From the NCBI GenBank assembly GCA_001643675.2, contig LSRY02000030.1:916501-980500 (forward strand): a stretch of 64,000 nt of DNA. The letters are read 5' to 3'. The notes under the pieces were generated by a model. It made no database searches and had not been told where the DNA came from. It worked only from the letters and a program-made list of their open reading frames with translations. The translations under genes and the position numbers were made by a program. This document shows positions 35,518-46,775 of the stretch, in pieces (within the stretch, counting starts at the first letter, position 1; every line of letters begins with the position of its first letter). Origin of the DNA: Monocercomonoides exilis. Taxonomy: Eukaryota; Preaxostyla; Oxymonadida; Polymastigidae.

Positions 35518-35718
35518 TTATTCTTGTGAATACTCGACAAAACTTTCAATTCTCACATATTCCGATTTATGTTCAGCAACTTTGGTCGACTTTTCATCTC
35601 GGCATATAACTTCAATTCTTTTATTTTTTTTTTTTTTCTCTTCTTCATCTTTTCCCTCTCTGCTATTATCTCTTTCTCTTCCTTCCTCATTGTTCTTCCC
35701 TTCCTGCTTCAGCTGCAC
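35518..35718 (-). other. Charged, coiled-coil-like open segment
   Basis: About 66 codons rich in Lys and Glu (KDEEEKKKKNKRIEVICRDE). It lies between a CAG acceptor-like site and a possible GTATTC donor. It may be an exon of a minus-strand gene continuing to about 35440 (KGKLKKM then stop). I see no family resemblance. Confidence 0.25.
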
Positions 35719-35727
35719 TCGTTGGAG

Positions 35728-36517
35728 TCATATAATGTCGTTCATCAAGTTTTGATATCTCTTGCTTTTTATCATCTGCATAACTGCTTCTAGGCACGTT
35801 TCTTCCTCAAATATTCATTCTTATCTGTTTGGTGATCTCTCATTCAGCATTGCTCTCACTGAGTGGACAACATGTATTAAAAATTTGTTTGCTCTGTATG
35901 GTTTTTCGAATATTCTCTTTAAAGCCTAAGGAAATTTTTAACTTAAAGGATGTCTGGTTGCAGATGAAGTATAAAGAAGCACTAATTCAAAGGAGAGAAA
36001 ATCATAAATGAGCAAACAAATGAATTTGAATGTGCCTGAAAACTGTGGATTGATAAGAAAACATTGGATGTATTTTCAGCAATTGATTGAGCAAATATAT
36101 TCATGTGATTTATTTGTCGAAAATCGTAATATAAAAGCACATCTTTTTCAAGAGCCAGTATTGTTTTCAATAATTGTTGCTTTTTAAATTGGAATCTCTG
36201 CAATTCACTTTTGCAGAATTGAAATGACACAAAAGGGAATAAAAAGGAGAATATGTGAAAATTTGCATTTCTTTAAATAAAAATCGTTTAAAGCAACCAA
36301 ACCTGGTTTCATTCAAAAGTTGTATCGGTGCAACCTTCCGTTCTGCAGAAACATATTTTTTTCCCCTTTCGTTCAACGAATATTTGTCAGGATAAACTAA
36401 TAATTAAGAAAATTCTCAGTGAAAACGTTTAATAAAATCTAATATTTGAAATTTGAAAAGTGTTCAATATCCATCAATTCAAAAAATACATGTGCTCTTT
36501 ATTCATTTTCCACACAT
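35728..36517 (-). CDS. Small multi-exon hypothetical protein
   Basis: Exons at 36396-36303, 36207-36044, 35925-35860 and 35789-35728 join with consistent phases and end at a TGA. The product contains NERGKKYVSAERK, then a helical stretch LQRFQFKKQQLLKTILALEK, then VMQMIKSKRYQNLM. The first exon is uncertain. A four-base exon ATG-T at 36517-36514 would fit the phase, using a GTGGAA donor. I recognise no domain. It is divergent from the USP-transposase gene starting at 36625. The phase agreement over three introns is the only support. Confidence 0.35.
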
Positions 36518-36624
36518 TGATGTTCGTTTTAAAAAGTTAAAATTATTAACAATAAAAGATTTCGCAGATCATCCCATTTGTGGAACTTTGTCATCACAAA
36601 GAATAAACTATTTTTTGTTGAGTC

Positions 36625-39600
36625 ATGGAACGAATCAAGTTTTCTCTTTTATCAAACTCGAGGAAAAGCGAAAGATGTAAAGATGTTTGGGAGTATCTAA
36701 CAAACAAATCTGCAAATGACTGTGTGGAAATGCTGAAGTACATGTTTTTCCATACAAATACGGGTAAAAAAATATTTCCCCATATTCAAAAAATATTTAA
36801 CGGTTTGTTATTATTTTTTGTATTTATATTTATATTAGTCAAACTCTTTTAAATTTTTGATTACTGAAGATCGAAATCAATATGTAATTTTACGATTAGC
36901 GTCTGCGTATAATCGAGAAGAAAATCCACATACAAAAGTGACGCTTTTAAAATGTGTTTGCCAGGAATATGCCCTATCGCAATTGATCGATTTGGGCTTT
37001 GAATGCTCTCATGGAAGCTATTATCACGCAAAGGACAATAGCTCTTACACATCGTTTGATTTTCAAACTCCGAAAAAGGCTGCTCTTCCCCCCTCAAAAC
37101 GAAGTTTGATCTAATTCTTTATTGAAAAAAATGTGAAACTGTTCATCTCTAATTTGTTCTTTGTCATATATAAACATTTTTATAGAGATGAGCCCAGAAG
37201 ATGAAAAAGTTTTCACTGATTTCATAAATGAAAATTCAACCGAATCATCGAAATGCATTTGTAAGTTGTCGCAACAAAATAACAGTTTGTCTTCTAATTG
37301 GGTTCATTAATTAAAAGTGTTGAAGAATTATCACTTTCAGAATCTTCAATGGAAATAGATGATGATTTTAAAATCATAAACTGCAGTGAAGAAATGGAAG
37401 AAGATGAAGATCCTCTATATGATTATTTCACAGAGAACAACACAAGAAGCGAATATTTGCAGACAACAGAAGAATCAAACAATTCAAAAAACAATGAATT
37501 CATTCACATGGAGATAGATGATGAAATTTCTCTTTTGGATGTTCAATGTGAAATGGATGAAGAAAGCTGCTTCGAACCGGAAATAAATTTGGATTTATCA
37601 GAATTAGCATCACAAATCAATAATGGAGAAAATATGGAGATTGAAAAAAATGAAGAACTGCATTATTCCAACGAAACCAATGAGAATTCGATAAAGAATA
37701 GTCAAGGCTCAATTTCTTCTTGCAGCTCAATCATCGAATGCTGTTCACAGAATCATCAGCACGCTGCACAAACTGGAACACTGAGAGAAAACAATACTTA
37801 TTGTCCGTTACCAAACATGGGAAACACTTGTTATCTCGCTGCAATGCTACAAGTGTTCCGTTCTATTTATTTGCACTCAGAACGATTTTGTACTCGAAAA
37901 GGAAGGATTTCACACTATTTGCATCGTTTACTGGACATTGTCCAACCTTTGGATTTATCAGTTAACATAAACAATGATAATGTCCCACAATCTTGGTCCT
38001 TGCCTTTTGTGAGATGTTGGGAAAAAAGGCATGGACTGAGAAAGGGTGAACAACAAGAATGTTATGAAACATTTTTTAATATGTACCAGGATCTCATATC
38101 AATAACACCAGCATTAGCAAACCAAATGAGAACGAACCAATCATTTCCAAGAAAATGTTGTGAATGTGGATCATATGAGGATGGAATTTGTGAATCAACT
38201 CCATTAATTCGACTTCACGGTTCAGATGTCATTTCGGAATTTAATGAATCATTCTCATCAGGTCAAACAAATACAAACAACAGAGAGGCCTTTTGTCTCA
38301 GATGTCAGAAAAATACAGATCAATATTCAATAATGAATATCCTTCAATTCCCTCATATTTTAACAATCACTCTTGAATCTGATAAATTTGATCAAAAGAA
38401 AATATACAACATTCCATTACAAATTTCATTTTTTGAGAATGAAGAAACAATTAAGGCTTTTCCTTTTTATTCAGAAAATATGTACAATTATCGATTGATA
38501 GCAGTCCTGTTTTATCGAGGATCGAAAGATTGCGGACATTTTTATGCAATGTGCAGAAGCAGATGCACATCCCCAAAATGTACATCATACAAAGATTGTT
38601 GGTATATTTGTAACGACGGAGAAATATCCTTCATTAATAATGAAATTACAACAGAAACAAACTCTCACATAAACAAAGGTTCAATTCCGTTTATGATTGT
38701 TTACTCTCAGGAGAATCGTGGATGCATTCCTGTTTCCGATATTGCTTCACCAAATTTGTTTCAATTGGGACTATCACATCAAGGAAGTTCTTTTTCGAAT
38801 AATATTTCATCAATGAATCAGAGGAAAACAAATGTTCGTTCGGTTTGCATTAATTGTGATGGTTTATTACAAGATCCTTCTTATTCACTTCATCCTAATA
38901 CGACAAATCCACATCATTCCACTTCACCTTCAGTAATATATGATGATGAAATTACTAATGTCCATTCTTCGTCAGAAAATCACCACAAAAAATCGACCTT
39001 ATTTGGTTTATCAAATCGACATTCCGAATGTTCCATCACATCTGAAATTGATACTTCATTTCTTCCTTTTTCTAACGAGTTTTCTTCTAATTGCAATTAT
39101 CAAACGAACTCAAAAGACTGTGAAACTAATAATACAACAATTAATAATCATCTCACTCATAATTCAACCGCATCTACAAAACTAAATGGAAAACAATCTC
39201 TCTTTCCAGAAATGATTTCATCCAGCCAATTGAGAGAAACAAAAAACAGATCAACAAATCCTAACCGATACTTTTCAACCCTTCACAATTATCGACATAA
39301 AGATTCACAAAATGCAAACGTCAATAATCCATTCTTTCATGGTTCTCCAAACAATTCTTATTCACATATCAAAAAACAAAAAGTTCGTATCATCAATTCA
39401 ACAAAAGCGCAGCTATTCAGAAAGTTAATGGAAACCACGAATATTAAAATGTCAAAAAGTTCTTTCTACAAAAAGACGAAACACCTTAAAAGGGCTTCCA
39501 GGCGAACTGACTTGTGCAACTTATGTGAAATGTTCAATCATCTGAAGAAAAAAGAAGAATATCTAAAAACAAAATCACAAACATTGAATGATCAAGAGCA

Positions 39601-40597
39601 ACAAACAATAAGACTTATTGAAAAACATCGTTTTCTGGCGTCAAATCAACGTCAACACTTCCATAAAATCAAAAAGAACATTTCATTTTCGGAAGCGTTG
39701 GTTTTGTTCGATTTCAAAGAGAATTGGACGCTTCCTATTTGCAAAAATCAAATTAGCCGAGATTATTACGAAAAAGAGGAAATCACACATTTTTGTGTAA
39801 TTGTTTACATTGTTAACAAGAAAGGAGACAAAGAAAAGCACATTTTTAACTTCTTCTCAAACGCTCTTTCTCACGACTACCGTTTCACCATTGAATGTCT
39901 GAAGCAAGTTTTGGAAAATGAAATCGTTAAAGACAAGCAAACTCTTCATTTTGCATGTGATACAGGGCCACACTTTCGGAATTCCCAGCTTATGCATTTT
40001 CTCCTTTCTGACAACTCTTCTCCCGTCAAAGGGAAACGAACAACTCTTTCGTTTTTCTGTGAAAAACATGGAAAAAGTGAATGTGACGGAGAATTCGGGA
40101 ATCTGACAAACTGTGTGAAAAATAACTTGCCCAATGGACCTTCACTTAATAATATTGATGAACTTATTAAATTTCTGAAAGACCATTCAGATGACTCATA
40201 TGATTCCCTCCATAACAACTCGGATAATTATCAAAAGACAACGCGATATTTTGTCAAGTGTGATGCAATTATGTAAATTTTGTTTTTATTTTCTTCATTT
40301 CTTTATTAACTCAGACACTCTTCTGGAAATAAAATACGATGGAGGAAAATTGAAGCGAAGTCCATAAAGACGTATTTGTTCTATGAGAAACGAGGTCATC
40401 AAATTTTCAGATCTGTGCGTTCACCACAAGATTCCCGAGGAAAAGAGTTAATGAACTTCCTTGAAAAAAGCATAAGAGATGAAAGGATGATAAAATCCTC
40501 TAAAAAATATTCTCGCAAAACAGAAATGTTTGAAATAGGGAATGCTACAAGAAAATTATTAAATGATAGGGAAAATTTGGATACAATTTGTTTTTAA
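36625..40597 (+). CDS. Ubiquitin-specific protease fused to a transposase-like domain
   Basis: Five exons, 36625-36802, 36870-37103, 37186-37284, 37341-40272 and 40315-40597, keep phase throughout and give 1241 residues. The last intron is only 42 bases. Residues about 170-270 are acidic. A USP (peptidase C19) domain spans about 320-620. The Cys box is PNMGNTCYLAAMLQ (Cys 334), followed by GEQQECYETF. A zinc ribbon has CCECG and CLRCQ. The His box is DCGHFYAM (His 570) and the Asp lies in CNDGE (596). After an Asn/Ser-rich linker comes a CxxC unit (DLCNLCEMF). The C-terminal domain has FDFKENW (Asp 961), CDTGPHFRN (Asp 1044) and FFCEKHGKSECDGEFG (Glu 1078, Asp 1086). From memory of the family, this matches a widespread, poorly described transposase-like group with an RNase H-like fold; DDE catalysis is inference. 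All USP catalytic positions are present. Confidence 0.8.
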
Positions 40598-40750
40598 AGT
40601 TCTGGTCTTTTTGATGAGTAATTTTGTTTTTGTTGAATTTTATATTGAAACGAATGACGTTTTTTGATTCGTCTGCTGCTCAAGCCATTAAGTATTTGCT
40701 TCCAACAAATGCTTTCTGGTACCTCAATTTTCGCTCTTGAGCGAAATAAA

Positions 40751-40845
40751 TGAGGCTAGGCTGATTCCGTCCTGGGACTGTGCTGTGACCGGTCCAGCAC
40801 AGTCCCTTGAAGGCTTTGGGTCCAGAATCAGCCTCCCAGGGTAGA
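40751..40845. ncRNA. GC-rich structured element, candidate noncoding RNA
   Basis: Within AT-rich DNA, a perfect 12-bp stem GGGACTGTGCTG/CAGCACAGTCCC (40774-40785 and 40795-40806) closes a 9-base loop. An outer stem AGGCTGATT/AATCAGCCT (40758-40766 and 40826-40834) encloses it. An alternative pairing is CCTGGGA (40771-40777) with TCCCAGG (40834-40840). It starts about 150 bases after the USP-transposase stop. It could be a small RNA (one-hairpin box-ACA type, with ACA at about 40844), a hairpin in the 3' untranslated region or a transposon end. It does not fit a tRNA cloverleaf. The strand is undetermined. Confidence 0.35.
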
Positions 40846-41334
40846 CAATCATTTAATAAATTCGTTTCAATATTGAAATTCTTTTTTTCATTTGTTTTAT
40901 TTTTTTCTGTTTTTCAAATGTCGGCATTTGATGTTTTATTTTTATGTATCACATTGCTTTCTATTAAAATTATTCATTTTTCAATTAACTTTTGTTCAGT
41001 GAAAAGATCAAGAAATGTATTATGTTAATATTGAATTATAATTCACAAGTTTTCTTCACATTTTCAGAGCAGATTGGATTAGTAATTTGAAGTGCGTGGA
41101 AAAAAAACCAGAACTCTCGTTGATTTAGCTTTGAATAAACGATAATATTTGTATAAACTGAAATTGAGAAGCAAATCATAGAATGATTTATCTATTGATA
41201 TTGATCAAAAAGCTAATTCATAAAGTTTGTTTTCATTGTGACAATGAAATGTTCTGTTTAAAAAAATCAATTGTGAATGATTTATAAATGCAACTGTTGC
41301 TTTTCAACAATTTGCTGTAACGCTTTCTTTTTAG

Positions 41335-41666
41335 AAAATCGAAATGCCTGCGAAGCGTTTTTGAAGCGCGAAAAAACGCTGACAAAGATTCATAAATATT
41401 GCCTAAATGATGAATTACACTTCAATATAGACCAAAATATTTTTTGGAATTCACTTTTAAATGCAAAGAAGATTTTGAATGCTAAGATGAATATTTTGTT
41501 AATAAGGAAAGAAGTGAAAATGAACGAAGAAAGGAACGGAGAAAAAAGAATCCATAAAAAAGAACAGAATTCAGAGAGCGAAGGAAAGTCCAAAGATGAG
41601 CATCCAATTGAAAACAAGGCTTTTGAATATTATGTTCAAATCATAGAAAAATCAACGAAAATCTAA
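41335..41666 (+). other. Possible exon, Lys/Glu-rich
   Basis: An acceptor-like CTTTTTAG precedes about 110 open codons with NACEAFLKREKTLTKIHKYC and a Lys/Glu tail ending in TAA. The base composition is slightly more coding-like than the flanks. I find no upstream exon and no known domain. Confidence 0.25.
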
Positions 41667-41939
41667 TAACGAAGCTTTTTATTGACATCATATAGCTTCG
41701 ATTTATCATGAAGCTGATTAAGCTTTATTCATCCTTCTTTCGTTTTTTTGTTTGAGCGCATTTCCACAAATATTCATAATAAGATTTTTCTTTCTTTTTC
41801 CTTCTTTGTATTTATGTGATCTGAATTGCTTTTTTTGATGATAAGAATAAATGTTATTTATATATTATTAATTTCAAGGAAAGTCACTTTATTCCCGTTT
41901 TGTGAGTGATAGTGTTCAACTTCTTTGTAAAGTTCACTT

Positions 41940-44510
41940 ATGACAACTTCAATAATGAAATTTAACGTCTTCTTCTTCTTCTTCTTCTTCGTTGTCTTCT
42001 TCATCTTCCTCCTTTTCTTCTCCTTCTCCTTCTCTTTCTTCCTCTTCCTCTTCCTCTTCTCCTCCTCCTCTTCTCCTCCTCCTCTTCTCCTCCTCCTATA
42101 TTTTCCTCCTCCTCTTCATTCCAAAGAAGAAAACAATCTAATGTTACAGCATCAGCGATACGATAACGGTGCAGGCGTCAATCCTTTTTCGTCAAGATTT
42201 TCAAATTTTCTCTGTCAGATTGTTAGGAAAGACATTCACAGAGATCGACAACGTGAGATGAGTGCAATACGATTTGAGAAATTGCTCAGGAGAAATAATG
42301 AATGATAAAGAAAGAGAAAAAAAAAAGAAGAAGTCCTCAGAAATCGAGCTACAACATCACGAGGCAGTGAATGAGATGAGGACACTGCGGTCGGTGCAAA
42401 GCGAACGGAAAAAAGGCAGAAGGAGAGAAGACGACAAGACAATCGAAGTGGCTTCGTGGAAGCAAACATAACAAGAAGTGGAAAAAAAGAAACTTGTTTT
42501 CAAACTGTGGCTGTCGGGGGATGATGGAGAGGAGAAGCTGAAGACCGAAAAGTTGCAGATGCATGAGAAGAAGGAGATTGATACGAACCTGAAGCATTAT
42601 ATGTATAAACCTATGTTAAGGCACAATATTTTTGCACTTTCCAAAATGAAACTTACGTTACATTTGACTCACTTGTTGTCAATGCTATCGCTAACGATGA
42701 TATTCTAAGAGGAATAGCGTTTTGAGGAGCAAATGAAAAAGCTGGTATGGAACAACGAAGAAAAGAGGAGAATGATGATTGAGGAGCACAAACGAGAGAT
42801 TATGCAGAGAGAGAATAAGGAGAAAGCAAAGAACGCAGAAAAGTCAAATACTTCAAAAATTATTGTCACAGTTCATCCTTTTGCAGATGTGTCTCAGAAG
42901 TTGCAAACGGTAAAAGCAGCCCACAAGACATATAAGTGAACACCGTTTCTCATCCAACCTCGCTTCCATCCACTTTTTCAATTTTCAATATCATCTATGA
43001 GCAGCCAAGGCAACATCTTTCCTTAAAGGTGAAAAAACCAGTTTGGTCAACAAAATTCAACTTGTCAACTTTCAAGAGATAATCTCCCACGTGGACGAGC
43101 TTGTGTCCGTTATGAAGCAGTACCTGATGCTATTCTATAAAATTTGTGGAACAGGAGAGGGCAAAGTGGACTGGAGAGTTATTAAAAGTGACAAGGAAGT
43201 TGAAGAGGTTCAGGAAAGAGCAGACAGAAAAGAAAAAGGAAAAACTTCATGCGGAGCTGAGGAAGCTGAATGAAGGAGAAAAGACAGGCGATAAGATGAC
43301 TGCGAAGTTGAATTAGAAATCGGAGTTAAGGAGACGCATAGAAGAGAAAAAGATGATTTTGAAGAAGGAGAACGAGTAGAGCAAAGGGTTTGTTCAGAAC
43401 GATAAGCTGCCACAGTTTGTGAGCTCCCCGAACAGTAAAACTTCTCAGGCATATCCAATATCTTCTTCTTCTCCTTTTTCTTCTGCTGATGCTTCAAATT
43501 TGAGGTCATCAAAAACAAACATCTTCAAAAGTTTTCTGTTAATTTGATTGACTTTACAGTTTTTACGTATTTCTCATTATGACTGGATTTCAAAGGAGAT
43601 GTGGCAAAGACAGACGAACAGAAATGTGAAATATGCGTGATTGGTTATATTAGCATTTTTTTGGAGTTGTTAAGTGTAATTTTCGAAACTTTTTATTTTA
43701 TATATATGTACTGAAGGATCAGAATATATTTGTTTTTCTTATTAGTAATTTTGTGCTTTCATGAAACAACTTAAATATTTGTTGTTTTCACTTTTCTTCT
43801 TCTTCTTCTTCTTTCTCATCCATGAACTTTTTTGACTCATTTCAGAATATGCAATTTCCCTATCTCATCTCTTGCGTGACATCTCAGCTATTCAAGCCGC
43901 TCTCAACACGCAAATTCGCTTCCTCTGCCCTTCCAACGAAGATACAATTTCACTTCCTTCTTTTCTCCAAAAATAGAAAACAATAAAATTTTCAACAAAC
44001 ACTTCTTGGCCTTCTGCCACCAAAACGATTCATTTTCCAGGTGCAGATGAGCACACCACATGCACAACTTCCTTCTGTGATGATTCAGGGAAACCATTGA
44101 AGAAGGGATGAAAGAGAGGCAGGGAGAGAAAGCGAGGAAGAAGAAAGGAGGCTTGAACAACCGATTTGGCAGGATCTGCACTCAATATCATCGTTATTGA
44201 TGCTTCTGGAGGTGTATCAAGGAAACCATGTGGAGCGGCTTGAAAAGAGAGAGAGAAAGCGAAAACAGAAAAATTAAAGAAAGAGAAGAGGAAGAGAGAA
44301 GAGCAAAAAGATAAGGAATTTTAGGAAATAGCCCAGATGATGGAAAAGAAAAAGATTAGCAAGGAAAGCCAGAAGAGAAACATGAGAAAGAAGCGAAAGA
44401 CAGAAAAGAAGAGAAGGCCAAGGAAGGCACTGAAGAAAAGAAGGAGAAGAAAAAAAGAGAGAGTGAGAGATAAAAGAAAAGAAAAAGAAATGCGATCATA
44501 AGGAGAACTT
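41940..44510 (+). pseudogene. Decayed charged coiled-coil gene
   Basis: A run of plus-strand coding-like pieces in changing frames, separated by stops: about 42140-42305 (FSSRFSNFLCQIVRKDIHRD), 42262-42471, 42478-42600, 42733-42939 (EEKRRMMIEEHKREIMQREN), 43043-43273 (NFQEIISHVDELVSVMKQYL), about 43850-43940 (ISLSHLLRDISAIQAALNTQ), then purine-rich DNA to 44510. The pieces are mostly Lys/Glu/Arg-rich, as in a long coiled-coil protein. Introns cannot explain all breaks: for example the TAA at 42469-42471 is followed at once by in-frame coding. A CTT repeat tract (41970-42120) leads the block. I do not recognise the parent. Confidence 0.45.
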
Positions 44511-45730
44511 TATTTTTACTGTTTATGGAGTAAAATTATCTCAAAATGTCTCGCTTTGAAAAGAACTGTTTGCAATTAATTTATTAGATAAATTGAGTGT
44601 CAAATTCAACATTGTTACAATTTTTCTTTTGGACTTAGAAACACAGACAGATTATATTTTTTAAAAAAACATGACTAACATTTTTAAACTGCGAATCAAT
44701 AATTACTGTGAAGAATAAAATGCCAATTTTAAAGAAAAGAAAAAATGAAAACGAGAAATACATGGAATTCAATGAAGCTTTTATAACAATAACATTCGGT
44801 TAAATGAGAGAATTATAAGATTTTAAACAACTGACACTCAAATTATTGCAAAGTTTGATACAATAATGGATAGTGTTGCTGCGTATTTGAAACAAACAAT
44901 AAAGTGATTTTGTTTTTCATTTTTGTTCACGATTATACAAAACAGTAACATTTGACAAAAATTTTCCAAATTGAAATGATTGCATTCTATTGGATAGCGC
45001 AACATCATCATAATAGATCATAAACATTCATGTAATATGTACGATCCGTAAAAGTTGTTTTTCATCAAAAAAGACAAATATCAAACAAGTTACGTTTTTT
45101 ATAATGGTCATCAAAAAATAATCATATAAAAACTATTTGTTTTTATAATTGTTGACTTGAAAGTTGATGTATGATATTATTCATGATGCCTGAAAGCATT
45201 TTTGATGTTTGAAAACTGTTTTTTCATAATCTTAAACTTTCACCGAAAAAAAGTATGATCCCAAAAATAATTACCCATATGTGAAAACGAGCATCGTTTA
45301 CATAAAAATAAATAATGTTGTGACATTTTACGAATGTCAATAAATGAACCCATTTTTATTGTGTTTTTTGATCTGAAAAAGTCAATGAAAAGTGCATAAT
45401 TTTTCAATGAAAATGTTTGAAGCAAAATATTTTGCACCAAATGTTTTAAATTTGCAGACAATCAATATTTTATTCAAAATAATCAACTTCAGAATTTTGC
45501 GTATTCATCAGAATAAAAAGAAGCATCTTCTTCGTTATCAATGCCCTTCGTATCTTCTTCAGTTTCGTTATTGCGCAACTCATGAAGAGTACCATAAACT
45601 TAATAAATAAATCATTTTTTGTTAAATTTCAACTCATCATCCGCACTTATCGATATTTCTTTTGTTTCAAAATATTTCCTTTTTTGAAAAATAATAACAA
45701 AGATTGGGTCTGTATTTTGAAAAGCAAGCC
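44511..45730. other. AT-rich intergenic region with one solo repeat end
   Basis: No gene was seen. At 45241-45282 lies the complement of CATATGGGTAATTATTTTTG, a right end of the 262-bp inverted-repeat family with no partner in range. Confidence 0.5.
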
Positions 45731-45992
45731 AAATGGGTGATTATTTTTGGAATCAAATTTTTCCGTCAAATATAAAGATTTGAAACCTTGTTATGATTAT
45801 TCACAAATGAACCGTGAAAAGTGAAAAGGCTAATTCAAGACATTTTCATCTATGTTTCGGCTCAAACTATTGCCTATGAAACTGTTGTGATGTATTTTGC
45901 ATTTTTAAATAAATCTCTTCCCAATGACAAATATTTGTTGAAAAAACAACGTACCGAAAAAAAGTTATAAATTCAAAAATACTCACCCAAAT
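45731..45992. mobile_element. Miniature inverted-repeat element, copy 2 (262 bp)
   Basis: The left end is AAATGGGTGATTATTTTTGG and the right end the complement of ATTTGGGTGAGTATTTTTGA. The interior shares CTTCCCAATGACAAAT with the copy at 60403 (CTTCCCAACGACAAAT). Non-coding. Confidence 0.65.
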
Positions 45993-46010
45993 ATATAAAT
46001 ATATACATTC

Positions 46011-46271
46011 ATATGGGTTATTCTCTTTGAAAAATCACAAATGTGAAATTTTTTGATTCAATAAAAATGTTCATTATTTGATCATTTTATATAATTAATC
46101 AATCATTTTTCTCCAACATGCACTTTTTCTCTCATCAAATGGGTTTGTGAATTCTGATTGAATATGTTACAAAGTTTTAAGCATTTAAAGCAAAAAATGA
46201 TAATATAATGAACAATTTTTTTTAACCCAAATATTAAACAAATCCGACTTTTCAAAAAGAATGACCCATAT
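46011..46271. mobile_element. Miniature inverted-repeat element, copy 3 (261 bp)
   Basis: The left end is ATATGGGTTATTCTCTTTGA and the right end the complement of ATATGGGTCATTCTTTTTGA. It lies only 18 bases after copy 2. Its interior is more divergent. Non-coding. Confidence 0.6.
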
Positions 46272-46775
46272 ATAAAAAAATATTTTTCATTGATTTACGG
46301 AAAGATTTTGAGCATTCTTCGCTGAGACGCAAATTTACACAAAATACGAGATTTCATGGAAAATCTTCTTTCTTTAAAGTCAAACCTATATGATAATTTG
46401 TCATTAATTATTAAAAAATCTGACGGTTGTCAAAAAGGAAGGCAATTATATCTCTCAAACCACTTTTAGTTTTTTACCAAAATGTTATTAAAATAATCAA
46501 ATAAAACTAATGCTCTCTTAACATTCATTGGTAATCGCTTCCATAATTACAATAAATTATTAAAAAAAGTATTAATACGAACAATTGCAATTGTTGAAAT
46601 TATACAAATTAAAAACATTAACTTTTTTTTAAAAAGAAGCTTTAAAAATTAAACAAATGATATATTTTTCAAACAACTTATATCATGCTAAATTATATGG
46701 TGAAATCACAACATTTGACAGTTAAATCGAAAACATTCGTTTAATGGAAATAAACGATTAAAACAGTGACAATCA
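46272..46775. other. AT-rich intergenic region without recognised features
   Basis: Downstream of the minus-strand coiled-coil gene. Only A/T-rich sequence was seen. Confidence 0.5.

Noticed and set aside
40751-40845. Reverse complement looked like a selenocysteine tRNA (CTTCAAG loop with TCA, 8-9 bp acceptor-like stem, long arm)
   Set aside because: There is no anticodon stem around the loop and no T-arm with a TTCGA-type loop, so the cloverleaf fails.
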